IMG/VR virus record: IMGVR_UViG_3300037328_000122
Coordinates: 1-30,632 of that record
Length of the DNA: 30,632 nucleotides
DNA from: a virus
Direction: 5' to 3' (one strand)
The notes below the pieces were generated by a model, which was not told where the DNA came from, ran no database searches, and saw only the letters and a list, made by a program, of their open reading frames with translations. Each line of letters opens with the position of its first letter. Position 1 is the stretch's first letter. Shown here one piece after another: positions 25,501 to 30,632 of this stretch. A program made the translations under genes and the position numbers.

Positions 25501-26645
25501 ATGGTAATAAAAAAAGCACAATAAATGACAGAGGAACGGCTATAAAATTGAACGTTCGTAAGTTTTGGGTTGGTTGTAGGTCTGCAATTGAAAACTACTT
25601 TGAGGGAAAAATATTTGGTCTAAAAATTACATCGGGTGCAGAAGTTATTGAATTTCCAATTTCCGAGGGCAACGGCACAACGTCCTATCAAAAAGAAAAC
25701 CAAGCGGGAGATATTAGTTGGTTTGGAGGTGCGACTTGGGCAACTCAAGATTCGTTTCACCATAACATTAATGAAGGCTTTAATTTTGCACCTTATTTTG
25801 ATGGGCTTACAAGTAAAGTTGTTTTTGATTCTTTTGATTTAAGGAACGCCACTTTTAGAATGAAGTTTATATATAATGAAAATGCTCCAGAAGCACAAAT
25901 AATCTCTTTATATGATAATAGCAATTCAGCAAGAATATTGAATGCTACTATGAATGTAACGTTAGGTGGTGCTAACAACGATTTTGTTATACAGTTAAGA
26001 GATTTATCACAGAATAATTTAGGAAGTGCTGCTTGGAATGGATTACTTACAGGAGAAGTATATGAATTAGTAGTTAAATTTGATAGTACAGCAGATGATT
26101 TTGTTATAAAAACTTTAAATGGTGTAACTTCTACAATTACTACAGTTATTAGTAGAGGTGCAGGTACACAAACAGCTGATACATTCTATTTAGGAATTAG
26201 AATCGCAGGTGCTTTTCCATTTAATGGTACAATATTTAGTTGCGAAATCGTTGGTTTACATAAATGGGAAGGCATAAATAATTGGGTCGATTCTATTGGA
26301 AATAATAATGGCATTGTAACGAATCCATTAACCGTAAAACTGCCTTTCAAAATTGGTGGAAAATTTACGAACCCTCCGTGCAAAGGTCTTAACGGAGCAG
26401 AAACAGAATTACGGCAAACTGTCTTTAGAGAAGGCTTGGCAGCTTCACAATTGCATTTTGACGCATCCGATTTGTCAAGTAATGTAATTGGATATGAAGA
26501 GATTATAAACAGCTCTAGCGAAGTCTTTATTGACGAAGGATTGAATAACAAAAGCAACGTTGAAACATTTATAAATTTTGAACACGTAACTTTATCAAAT
26601 AGAAAGGAACATGGACTACGTAGTAATAAAAATTCCAAGTATTGA
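22599..26645 (+). CDS. Giant multi-LamG fibre/receptor-binding candidate
   Basis: A protein of 1348 residues built from repeated concanavalin/LamG-like beta-sandwich modules. Four or five modules are suggested, beginning near 48 (KYVYDFDGVDSILSLG), 233 (SFYNFDGTDGYLESDD), about 440, 858 (NCIELDGTDGYATSIDLG) and 1064 (PYFDGLTSKVVFDSFD). The linkers carry the recurring signature F-D-S-S-G-x-x-N-H (202-211 and 406-414). Residues about 655-815 (NMLKYSEDFTARIPGSGWYN and following) resemble a carbohydrate-binding-like module common in phage tail proteins. LamG modules generally bind glycans, so a receptor-binding fibre or virion adhesin is inferred. No trimerisation or chaperone segment is recognised. 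The part encoding residues about 1130-1240 uses TTA leucine codons almost exclusively. Confidence 0.85.
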   Translation: MRKSPFTFRNNKLPESILSRYRMQKLGKVSEKYWEDEVGDYHGIQHEKYVYDFDGVDSILSLGSGLVISGEFEVNVVFRITTDPSDLAYLFTSGGILDSLFVLNSGLFMRLGGIQITTNIAVIVDEWQSLKITRGSDNVVKVYSNNLLTASSVKTADLKISQIGGLTSSNAYLEMELAKFTVSNGIDTLLNYNCEEQVGTIAFDSSGEKNHGAFVGGVTHTTAKVMPQPFLKSFYNFDGTDGYLESDDVLNGTVTDFDISFSMKTSDTDGFVLGSFKGATAQRSLFVGTYNGNFQIILNAIGQSWGNYTQNYDDANIVNSEWSNYRIVFDGTILNFYQNGILKTPDSTSGNIPSSIYDNSIPFSIGGRTGYTTNCMEMQLSDFVVKSGGVTLLHARLNEGHGTVAYDSSGNDNHLDFIGGITHVDIASTYSNEAYSAVTSLQGNAHYSCGTVTIGSNVTWEAEVDIVINKFVDYITPFGFGDFASGIGMFINYTADLRAFSKDQGGNFTRVVQDVINKLTKFTYGFNGTDLYVNVNGIRVSTLVPTTSQSNSRTGNLEINQQTLSRNGLNVKNVKFTINNVLVRHYQNIVPSATLIDLTGNENATATNGQGDLVIIPTSAENQSKDIFGEPLNFAAEVKKVLSVNHTNEFGYSNGVNMLKYSEDFTARIPGSGWYNQTVNGGNAALVTNDYANDPNGNNTAKRLQASFSNTGGDDISLVNQILTTYISNQQVVFSIWIKSNTASNQTVLIRVGNEPNTFTANQTWQKIESLSDGAQNVIVKIGLRRLIKASQTSLDILIWQPQLQAGLTSTPYQKTGVDSNIGVIIPCDEANITKDVLGNDLQFSGQVASDMELLNSNCIELDGTDGYATSIDLGVNKLVDEVEFFAYSATEITGSSSPKWVLGTYTQQNVPYRGLIFGNFGGALTGQVFSVGNDGRRTASNENISAGTHFYKVVWNNDITDYDIYIDGNKKSTINDRGTAIKLNVRKFWVGCRSAIENYFEGKIFGLKITSGAEVIEFPISEGNGTTSYQKENQAGDISWFGGATWATQDSFHHNINEGFNFAPYFDGLTSKVVFDSFDLRNATFRMKFIYNENAPEAQIISLYDNSNSARILNATMNVTLGGANNDFVIQLRDLSQNNLGSAAWNGLLTGEVYELVVKFDSTADDFVIKTLNGVTSTITTVISRGAGTQTADTFYLGIRIAGAFPFNGTIFSCEIVGLHKWEGINNWVDSIGNNNGIVTNPLTVKLPFKIGGKFTNPPCKGLNGAETELRQTVFREGLAASQLHFDASDLSSNVIGYEEIINSSSEVFIDEGLNNKSNVETFINFEHVTLSNRKEHGLRSNKNSKY

Positions 26646-27138
26646 ATTGTTAACGAATCAATTGATAATTAATTTATCAAGTAAGAGTCTAAGTCTGGGT
26701 GCGAGGGTTGAAGGTTCAGAAGGTGGAGTCACGACTTATGGCAATATAGGCAATCATGGTTTGACTTACTCGATCCTAACTTACTCGGTTGTTAAGGACA
26801 TAATAGATTTGGGTGGCAACGTATTAAATTATAGAAGCTTCATAGAAGTTGATTTGGATGCAAACGTGCCAAGTTATATTCGTGAATTTGAGGTTATTGA
26901 TGAAGACGGTGAAACTATCAATTTATCTTGGGGAGATTGGGTTCATACAAACCAACCCCCGGCTTTAATTGATGGAAAGTATTACATTTCTGGGTACGGC
27001 CGTTATGCTGGTTTTTCTTCTTTAGATAAGCCTAAAATGCATCTTGATGGAATAGAGTTGTGTTCTCTAATTGCAGATGGGTACAACGTTTTGAACAAAG
27101 ACCAATTTATCACATTAAAAGAGTCACAAGATTCTTAA
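26611..27138 (+). CDS. Fibre-associated hypothetical protein, 175 aa
   Basis: The gene overlaps the end of the LamG gene by 35 bp in another frame and produces a beta-rich 175-residue protein. The central part has N-W-x-W-like and Gly/Tyr-rich strands (LSWGDWVHTNQPPALIDGK, then YYISGYGRYAGF). Position and overlap suggest it works with the fibre, as a tip, cap or assembly factor. I do not recognise the family. The overlap makes translational coupling likely. Confidence 0.7.
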   Translation: MDYVVIKIPSIELLTNQLIINLSSKSLSLGARVEGSEGGVTTYGNIGNHGLTYSILTYSVVKDIIDLGGNVLNYRSFIEVDLDANVPSYIREFEVIDEDGETINLSWGDWVHTNQPPALIDGKYYISGYGRYAGFSSLDKPKMHLDGIELCSLIADGYNVLNKDQFITLKESQDS

Positions 27139-27139
27139 T

Positions 27140-27457
27140 ATGGACTTATTTAATTTTATCGAAAGCCAAGTAGGAAACGAATTTTTCTTGCTTGGTTTAT
27201 TTTATATGCTTATTGTATCGCTTACAAAAATAGTTTATGACAATAATCAAAAGGGGCAATCTACAAAAATTGCAGACTTGGTACTGCTATTTTCGATGGT
27301 TCTAATTTTGTTATTCGTATTCATTTTTGGTCATCCGTTCTCGATTTTTTTTAAGTCATTCGTCGCTCTTTCTTGTACGAGGTTTTGGTATACAGGATTG
27401 AAATATATAGAAAAGTTGTATATGTATATTTTAGATTACATTTATAGGGAGATGTAA
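27140..27457 (+). CDS. Candidate holin-like membrane protein
   Basis: A protein of 105 residues with a short N-terminal segment and two or three TM helices: about 14-32 (FFLLGLFYMLIVSLTKIV), 45-64 and about 67-82, the last two nearly continuous (LVLLFSMVLILLFVFIFG). A short charged loop KGQSTK separates the first two, and the C-terminus is basic. The size and topology match small phage holins, which form pores to release the endolysin. It starts one base after the preceding stop. No endolysin is recognisable next to it, so the role rests on shape and position. Confidence 0.6.
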   Translation: MDLFNFIESQVGNEFFLLGLFYMLIVSLTKIVYDNNQKGQSTKIADLVLLFSMVLILLFVFIFGHPFSIFFKSFVALSCTRFWYTGLKYIEKLYMYILDYIYREM

Positions 27458-27510
27458 AATAGGGTAGATAAGCATATCAAAAAAAGAACCTAAAAAACAA
27501 CCTAAAAATT

Positions 27511-27852
27511 ATGAGTGAATTTGATTTGTTAATGAAGATTTTTGGCAGCCTTGCGGCAACGGTTGCCGTAATAGTTGGAATATATAAGGCACTTAGTTTA
27601 TTTAAGAACGACAAAGCCACAAGTGCTAATGAAGTAACTGATAAGCTACTTAATGACCTTCTGTTATTGCGTGAAAACTTTGCAAATTTTAGTAAAGAAA
27701 CACATGAATTGAATACTTCTCAAAATATAAAAATTCGAGAATTAGAAAAATGTAAGGATGAGCTCAAATTGAATAATGAAGAATTAACAGATAAGGTACG
27801 TTTGTTGGAACAGGAACTCGAAATATTAAAAAATGCAGACAAAAATAGGTGA
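27511..27852 (+). CDS. Single-TM coiled-coil protein, 113 aa
   Basis: One TM helix near the N-terminus (about 11-30, FGSLAATVAVIVGIYKAL) followed by a soluble coiled coil (about 45-110) rich in Leu, Glu and Lys (LRENFANFSKETHELN, then LEQELEILK). The arrangement resembles small accessory membrane proteins in lysis modules, such as holin partners or haemolysin-like proteins, but no family is recognised. It is preceded by a 53-bp A-rich gap and overlaps the cupin gene by 20 bp. Confidence 0.65.
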   Translation: MSEFDLLMKIFGSLAATVAVIVGIYKALSLFKNDKATSANEVTDKLLNDLLLLRENFANFSKETHELNTSQNIKIRELEKCKDELKLNNEELTDKVRLLEQELEILKNADKNR

Positions 27853-28255
27853 TGTAATTTCGGACTTTAATAATGAGATATTTATTGAAAGAGAAAAAAT
27901 TGCAAGGTTGAAGCAATGCAATGACTTCATTTGGAATCCTTATGGAGAGGCAGCGGAGTGGTGTAATTTGAAGTCCTACTCTAAAGCTATGGAAACGAAA
28001 TCTTGTCTTTTCCGTTCTAAAGACAATTACAAGATGGAATCTCATATACACAGGAATAGTTATGAACGTGTGACGGTAGAAACAGAAGCTTGTGAATTAA
28101 TTTTATTCTTAATAACTGGTGAACAAATTTCTATGAAGTATAACGATACTTTTGTAATACCGAAAGGAGTTTTTCACATTTTGTGGATTAAAACGGCAGG
28201 CACTTTGAAGTTGGACTTTGATAATGGAATAGATTTAATTAACCATTTTAAATGA
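27833..28255 (+). CDS. Cupin-domain protein
   Basis: A protein of 140 residues with both conserved cupin motifs. The first is HIHRNSYE (H71, H73, E78: H-x-H-x4-E). The second is PKGVFH (P110, G112, H115: P-x-G-x2-H). These are the metal-binding positions of the small beta-barrel fold, so a metal-binding beta-barrel is likely. Substrate and reaction cannot be deduced: cupins include enzymes, sugar-binding proteins and regulators. An N-terminal region of about 60 residues (KIGDVISDFNNEIFIEREK and following) has no known match. It is placed among lysis-type membrane genes, overlapping the preceding gene by 20 bp, an uncommon position for a cupin. Confidence 0.85.
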   Translation: MQTKIGDVISDFNNEIFIEREKIARLKQCNDFIWNPYGEAAEWCNLKSYSKAMETKSCLFRSKDNYKMESHIHRNSYERVTVETEACELILFLITGEQISMKYNDTFVIPKGVFHILWIKTAGTLKLDFDNGIDLINHFK

Positions 28256-28261
28256 TGAATT

Positions 28262-28738
28262 ATGTTTCTTAGGGTGATAGAAATAGCAGGAAAGGGGTAT
28301 AATCTTTTAAAGATTATTGGAGTATTAATCTTAATTTTACTTTCTGCTTTTTTAGTAATTCGATTTTTTTGGAAATCGAGTATTAAGAAGGCATCCTTTA
28401 GGACGGAAGAACGTTTGACTAAAGAGTTTAACTTGGAAACTTTGAAGAATTTAGAGTCTTTCAAGGTGAGTGTAAAAGGACTAAAGACTTCAACCGGGTT
28501 GGATAGTGCCACAATATCAAATTTGCGAGTCAATTTAAAGGCTTACAAGGCTCAAAATGCTAAATTGATATATAGTGTGGAAAAATTAAATAGGACTCGT
28601 CAAGCGGAGAGGCTTGAGGGTCAACAGCGATTTGAGGCATTGAAACTGAAGTGGATGCAATTACAATCTAAATTAGATTTAAAAAGGGATTCACTTATAA
28701 ATGAAATCAAATTTTTTGAAGGTCAAAAAATGGAATGA
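28262..28738 (+). CDS. Inner-membrane coiled-coil protein, i-spanin-like
   Basis: A protein of 158 residues: a TM helix at about 15-37 (LLKIIGVLILILLSAFLVI) and a long charged coiled coil of about 110 residues afterwards (LKAYKAQNAKLIYSVEKL, then RQAERLEGQQRFEAL). One N-terminal TM helix followed by a periplasmic coiled coil is the layout of phage i-spanins, which disrupt the outer membrane with an o-spanin partner. It ends ATGA-overlapping the next gene, whose product is also secreted or membrane anchored, so the pair may be a spanin complex. No sequence motif is diagnostic. Confidence 0.6.
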   Translation: MFLRVIEIAGKGYNLLKIIGVLILILLSAFLVIRFFWKSSIKKASFRTEERLTKEFNLETLKNLESFKVSVKGLKTSTGLDSATISNLRVNLKAYKAQNAKLIYSVEKLNRTRQAERLEGQQRFEALKLKWMQLQSKLDLKRDSLINEIKFFEGQKME

Positions 28739-29412
28739 TGAGAATGAAAATTGTAATTGTGTTATTACTTGGCGTATTGGTGTGTAATTTAGCCGTAGGT
28801 CAAAGGATAAATGAAAATGCGGTAAACTATAAAGAATCTTGTGCGGATTACGTGAGAGGCACGGAGAACGTTCCGAAGTTATATTCTGAAGTAATAAGCA
28901 CAGGTAGTTACTTGTACTTTAGTGGTAGATACATAGGTGCGAGTAATTCTGACACAGTAGTTTTTCTGCAAAGTGGAAATATTTTATCGAGTAGAGAATA
29001 TTCCCTTTACACGAATCTTAAAAGGGAGTTTATTTCTGGGTATAGGAATCAATTTTCGGACAGCCTCATCCAAATTTTAAACATCCAACTCGAAAAGGAG
29101 AAGCAATTTTCGGACAGCCTACTTAAAAAGTTAGAAGGATTAAAGGTTGCTAATCTTTTTTATGTGCAAAGTACTGAAGGCGACATAAGGGAAATGGAAA
29201 TTAATAATGGAAATTTGAAAATCATTGTCAAGGCTCTAGCCGATGACGTAAATGATAAAGATTTAATAATTAAAGGTTTCCAAGCGGATGCGGCAAAGGA
29301 TGCGGCAAAGGCTAAAAAAGCGATTAAAAAAGTAAAGAGAAGGAATCGTGTGATAATTGGTTTGTCAACTGCAATATCGGCTTATATTGGATATTTGGTT
29401 TTATCAAAATAG
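28735..29412 (+). CDS. Secreted/membrane protein with signal peptide and C-terminal TM
   Basis: A protein of 225 residues. Residues about 1-22 form a signal-like hydrophobic segment (MKIVIVLLLGVLVCNLAVG) with no clean lipobox. A middle domain (about 25-100) with several Tyr and Ser is followed by a charged helical region (about 100-200) that contains a duplicated QFSDSL (106-111 and 124-129). A basic stretch (KKAIKKVKRRNR) precedes a C-terminal TM (about 205-222). Two membrane-interacting ends suit a periplasmic bridging protein. Its coupling to the preceding TM/coiled-coil gene suggests a spanin-like lysis partner. Several Met codons (28735, 28738, 28744) are possible starts. Confidence 0.6.
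   Translation: MMRMKIVIVLLLGVLVCNLAVGQRINENAVNYKESCADYVRGTENVPKLYSEVISTGSYLYFSGRYIGASNSDTVVFLQSGNILSSREYSLYTNLKREFISGYRNQFSDSLIQILNIQLEKEKQFSDSLLKKLEGLKVANLFYVQSTEGDIREMEINNGNLKIIVKALADDVNDKDLIIKGFQADAAKDAAKAKKAIKKVKRRNRVIIGLSTAISAYIGYLVLSK
29050..29120 (+). repeat. Short in-frame direct repeat
   Basis: CAATTTTCGGACAGCCT occurs at 29050-29066 and again identically at 29104-29120, 54 bp (18 codons) apart, encoding QFSDSL twice. Identical DNA over 17 bp in a short interval suggests a recent in-frame duplication within the helical region of the secreted protein. Confidence 0.8.
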
Positions 29413-29418
29413 TAAGAG

Positions 29419-29460
29419 AGTACTCGAAATATTTAAGTACTGTCTTAAAAAGTTTTAAGG
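29419..29460. repeat. Compound palindromic element, copy 2
   Basis: The AGTACT arms at 29419-29424 and 29436-29441 enclose AAATATTT, and a second palindrome CTTAAAA-AG-TTTTAAG follows (29444-29459). The first 23 bp are the exact reverse complement of 7664-7686, but the following part is in the same orientation as at 7687-7707. It begins 6 bp after the last gene of the rightward cluster, where a transcription end or processing signal would be expected. Confidence 0.85.
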
Positions 29461-29530
29461 ACTATCTACCTTGAGCATACTTTCAACTAAAAGTTTAGTT
29501 TTGAAACCCGAAAATAATAGTCTAAAAAAA

Positions 29531-29569
29531 AGAAGTCCCGAATCCTTAATATTGGATTCGGGAACTTCA
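29531..29569 (-). terminator. Intrinsic terminator of the right-edge minus-strand genes
   Basis: A long stem, GAAGTcCCGAATCC / GGATTCGGGaACTTC (29531-29569, one bulge), is preceded on the plus strand by eight A, which become a T-run on the minus strand. Plus-strand transcripts would meet the stem without a T-run. It therefore best terminates the small minus-strand genes to its right, and may slow the convergent late transcript. Confidence 0.85.
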
Positions 29570-29619
29570 TAAATGCTCATGGAAGTATCTTTCAATTTTC
29601 TTCTTTCAATCGGATGAAC

Positions 29620-29790
29620 TCACTCAAGATCCCATTTCCAAGCCTCTTCACCAACTTGTTCTATTGGTAGTCCTAATCCATCAGCATAAAAATCTTTGAA
29701 CCACACCATACGTAATTTTCCATCGGAGAAGTAAGCTTGTGACTTATCAATGGAACCGCCTAAAAATTTTACAATTGTTACAATTTTCAT
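29620..29790 (-). CDS. Small hypothetical protein, 56 aa
   Basis: A 56-codon minus-strand frame starting at 29790 and ending TGA at 29620 (begins MKIVTIVKFLGGSIDKSQAY; ends EEAWKWDLE). It is followed by the minus-strand terminator at 29531-29569 and preceded by another small minus-strand gene, so it is probably the last gene of that unit. It is Trp- and Asp/Glu-rich near the C-terminus. Family unknown. Confidence 0.65.
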   Translation of the reverse strand: MKIVTIVKFLGGSIDKSQAYFSDGKLRMVWFKDFYADGLGLPIEQVGEEAWKWDLE

Positions 29791-29815
29791 ATTATTGATT
29801 TATAGATTTGAATAA

Positions 29816-30019
29816 TTAATTTTCAAAAAAGCAGATTTTTATTTCGGAATTGGAGTTGATCCATTTTTCTTTTTTGGCTCTGCTCAAGCCGTAGTTGATG
29901 TTTGTATATTGGCTCTCGAGTCCTTCTTGGTTGCAAAGGCTTTTTAGATTTTTGTAGTACTTTGGTTCGGAAGTATCTTGTATTGAAATTATTTTGTAGA
30001 ACCGTTTTGGTGTCGCCAT
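29816..30019 (-). CDS. Small hypothetical protein, 67 aa
   Basis: A 67-residue protein with a basic, Tyr- and Asn-rich sequence (FYKIISIQDTSEPKYYKNL, then LSRAKKEKWINS). The segment KNLKSLCNQEGLESQYTNINYGLSRAK has the look of a small helical DNA- or protein-binding fold, but this is impressionistic. It is in the middle of the right-edge minus-strand cluster, 25 bp upstream of the 56-residue gene. Family unknown. Confidence 0.7.
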   Translation of the reverse strand: MATPKRFYKIISIQDTSEPKYYKNLKSLCNQEGLESQYTNINYGLSRAKKEKWINSNSEIKICFFEN

Positions 30020-30023
30020 TTTT

Positions 30024-30173
30024 TTAGTTTTGATAGATTATTTGACCATCCAATTTACACACAATATCGTGGCCCGAATAAATTAATTTAGATAACATTT
30101 GGTAAAAATTTATACAGGAATCATAAGTAAGAATTTCTGTAAGGTCTGAAATTATAGTAATTGAATATTTCAT
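30024..30173 (-). CDS. Small hypothetical protein, 49 aa
   Basis: A 49-codon minus-strand frame starting at 30173 (begins MKYSITIISDLTEILTYDSC) and ending TAA at 30024, four bases before the next small gene's start at 30019. The AT-rich leader and the very close spacing to that gene support it as real. Two Cys, no TM segment. Family unknown. Confidence 0.6.
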   Translation of the reverse strand: MKYSITIISDLTEILTYDSCINFYQMLSKLIYSGHDIVCKLDGQIIYQN

Positions 30174-30203
30174 TGATTATTAATTTTTGAATTTTGAATT
30201 AAT

Positions 30204-30242
30204 AGTTATGGCAGAGGCAGTCCGTCTGCCATAACTTTTTTT
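30204..30242 (+). terminator. Strong plus-strand hairpin terminator between minus-strand genes
   Basis: AGTTATGGCAGA (30204-30215) pairs perfectly with TCTGCCATAACT (30225-30236), followed by seven T on the plus strand (30236-30242). On the minus strand no T-run follows. It is oriented to stop rightward transcription, although the genes on both sides are leftward. It could block read-through of the late operon. Confidence 0.85.
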
Positions 30243-30251
30243 ACAATAGCA

Positions 30252-30485
30252 CTAACTTAAAGGAAACAATCTAAAGCGACCGTCACGGCATCCTTTGGCT
30301 ATTTTGTCCGTGCCGTAGGTCTTAGGTTTGTTATTGTTAGCATGGTTTGAAGTCAATGTACAGGTGCCTCCACTTTTAGATACTTGAGAGATTTGAAAAC
30401 GCTCTCCAAGTTTCCTGTCAATTAATATGAAATCCTGTAACGCTAAAGCCGAAGTGGGAGAAACTAAACTGATTGATAAAGCCAT
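30252..30485 (-). CDS. Small hypothetical protein, 77 aa
   Basis: A 77-residue protein, with start at 30485 behind an A-rich leader. The first 17 residues (MALSISLVSPTSALALQ) are hydrophobic and could be a weak signal or a beta strand, and the rest is basic (GCRDGRFRLFPLS at the end) with a Cys pair. It is the first gene of the right-edge minus-strand cluster, separated from the others by the hairpin at 30204-30242. Family unknown. Confidence 0.65.
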   Translation of the reverse strand: MALSISLVSPTSALALQDFILIDRKLGERFQISQVSKSGGTCTLTSNHANNNKPKTYGTDKIAKGCRDGRFRLFPLS

Positions 30486-30532
30486 AATGTAAAAATTGAA
30501 AAATAAAAAGTGAAAAAAAAATTTGGAATTAA

Positions 30533-30557
30533 GCAGAAGTCATTGGATGACTTCTGC
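30533..30557. terminator. Eleven-bp hairpin upstream of the minus-strand cluster
   Basis: GCAGAAGTCAT (30533-30543) pairs perfectly with ATGACTTCTGC (30547-30557) around a 3-nt loop. On the minus strand a nine-T run follows about 10 bases later. On the plus strand CATAAAAAAA follows. It may end an incoming minus-strand transcript from beyond the window, or act as a leader structure for the gene starting at 30485. Confidence 0.6.
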
Positions 30558-30632
30558 CATAAAAAAAATAATCATTGAAATTCTCATGTTAATTCGATTT
30601 TTAATTTGTTTAAAAAAGTTCCTCGTTTCTAA

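Noticed and set aside
26186-26638. 150-codon minus-strand frame opposite the end of the LamG gene
   Set aside because: No domain, no leader. The plus-strand frame is clearly coding through this region.
30540-30587. 15-codon minus-strand leader peptide (MRISMIIFFMAEVIQ) overlapping the 30533-30557 hairpin
   Set aside because: An attenuator is conceivable, but the frame is very short and there is no evidence for regulatory codons. The stop falling within the stem may be chance.

Overview
The window looks like the structural (late) module of a tailed phage or prophage of a Bacteroidota host, most likely a member of the Flavobacteriia. The DNA is AT-rich and nearly all stops are TAA. Gene starts sit behind A-rich leaders without Shine-Dalgarno motifs. 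The best promoter candidates resemble the Bacteroidota sigma pattern (TTG, about 20 bp, TAnnTTTG). Terminase, portal, HK97-type protease/capsid, tape measure and tail-chaperone genes are recognisable. No sheath or contractile-baseplate gene is seen, so a siphovirus with a long flexible tail is inferred. The tape measure of about 1320 residues would predict a tail near 200 nm. No integrase, replication gene or recognisable endolysin lies in this window, so lifestyle cannot be decided.

Left edge (1-3110): a minus-strand gene for a coiled-coil, four-helix membrane protein with its own terminator stands back-to-back with small plus-strand genes, including a DEDDh 3'-5' exonuclease. A promoter and a perfect 17-bp palindrome lie in the divergent intergenic region. 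This looks like an accessory ('moron') segment.

Packaging and tail (3287-17056): TerS and TerL come first, then two small paralogous proteins. A tail assembly chaperone follows, with a nine-T slippery run and an overlapping -1 frame (a G/GT programmed frameshift). Next come neck or tail-completion proteins, tail-tip proteins, the tape measure and a small HTH protein.

Head (17299-22597): an HK97-type prohead protease fused to a heptad-repeat scaffold-like tail, the major capsid protein, a strong intrinsic terminator, a probable tail tube protein, the portal and a connector. This order (tail before head, portal after capsid) departs from the usual terminase-portal-protease-capsid-tail order.

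Host recognition and lysis (22599-29412): a 1348-residue multi-LamG fibre-like protein, a companion protein, a holin candidate, small TM/coiled-coil proteins, a cupin and two spanin-like membrane proteins.

Right edge (29413-30632): four small minus-strand genes, two of them shorter than 60 codons, flanked by strong hairpins.

An interesting non-coding signal is a compound palindromic element that occurs twice (7664-7707 and 29419-29460), once inside the late operon and once at its end.
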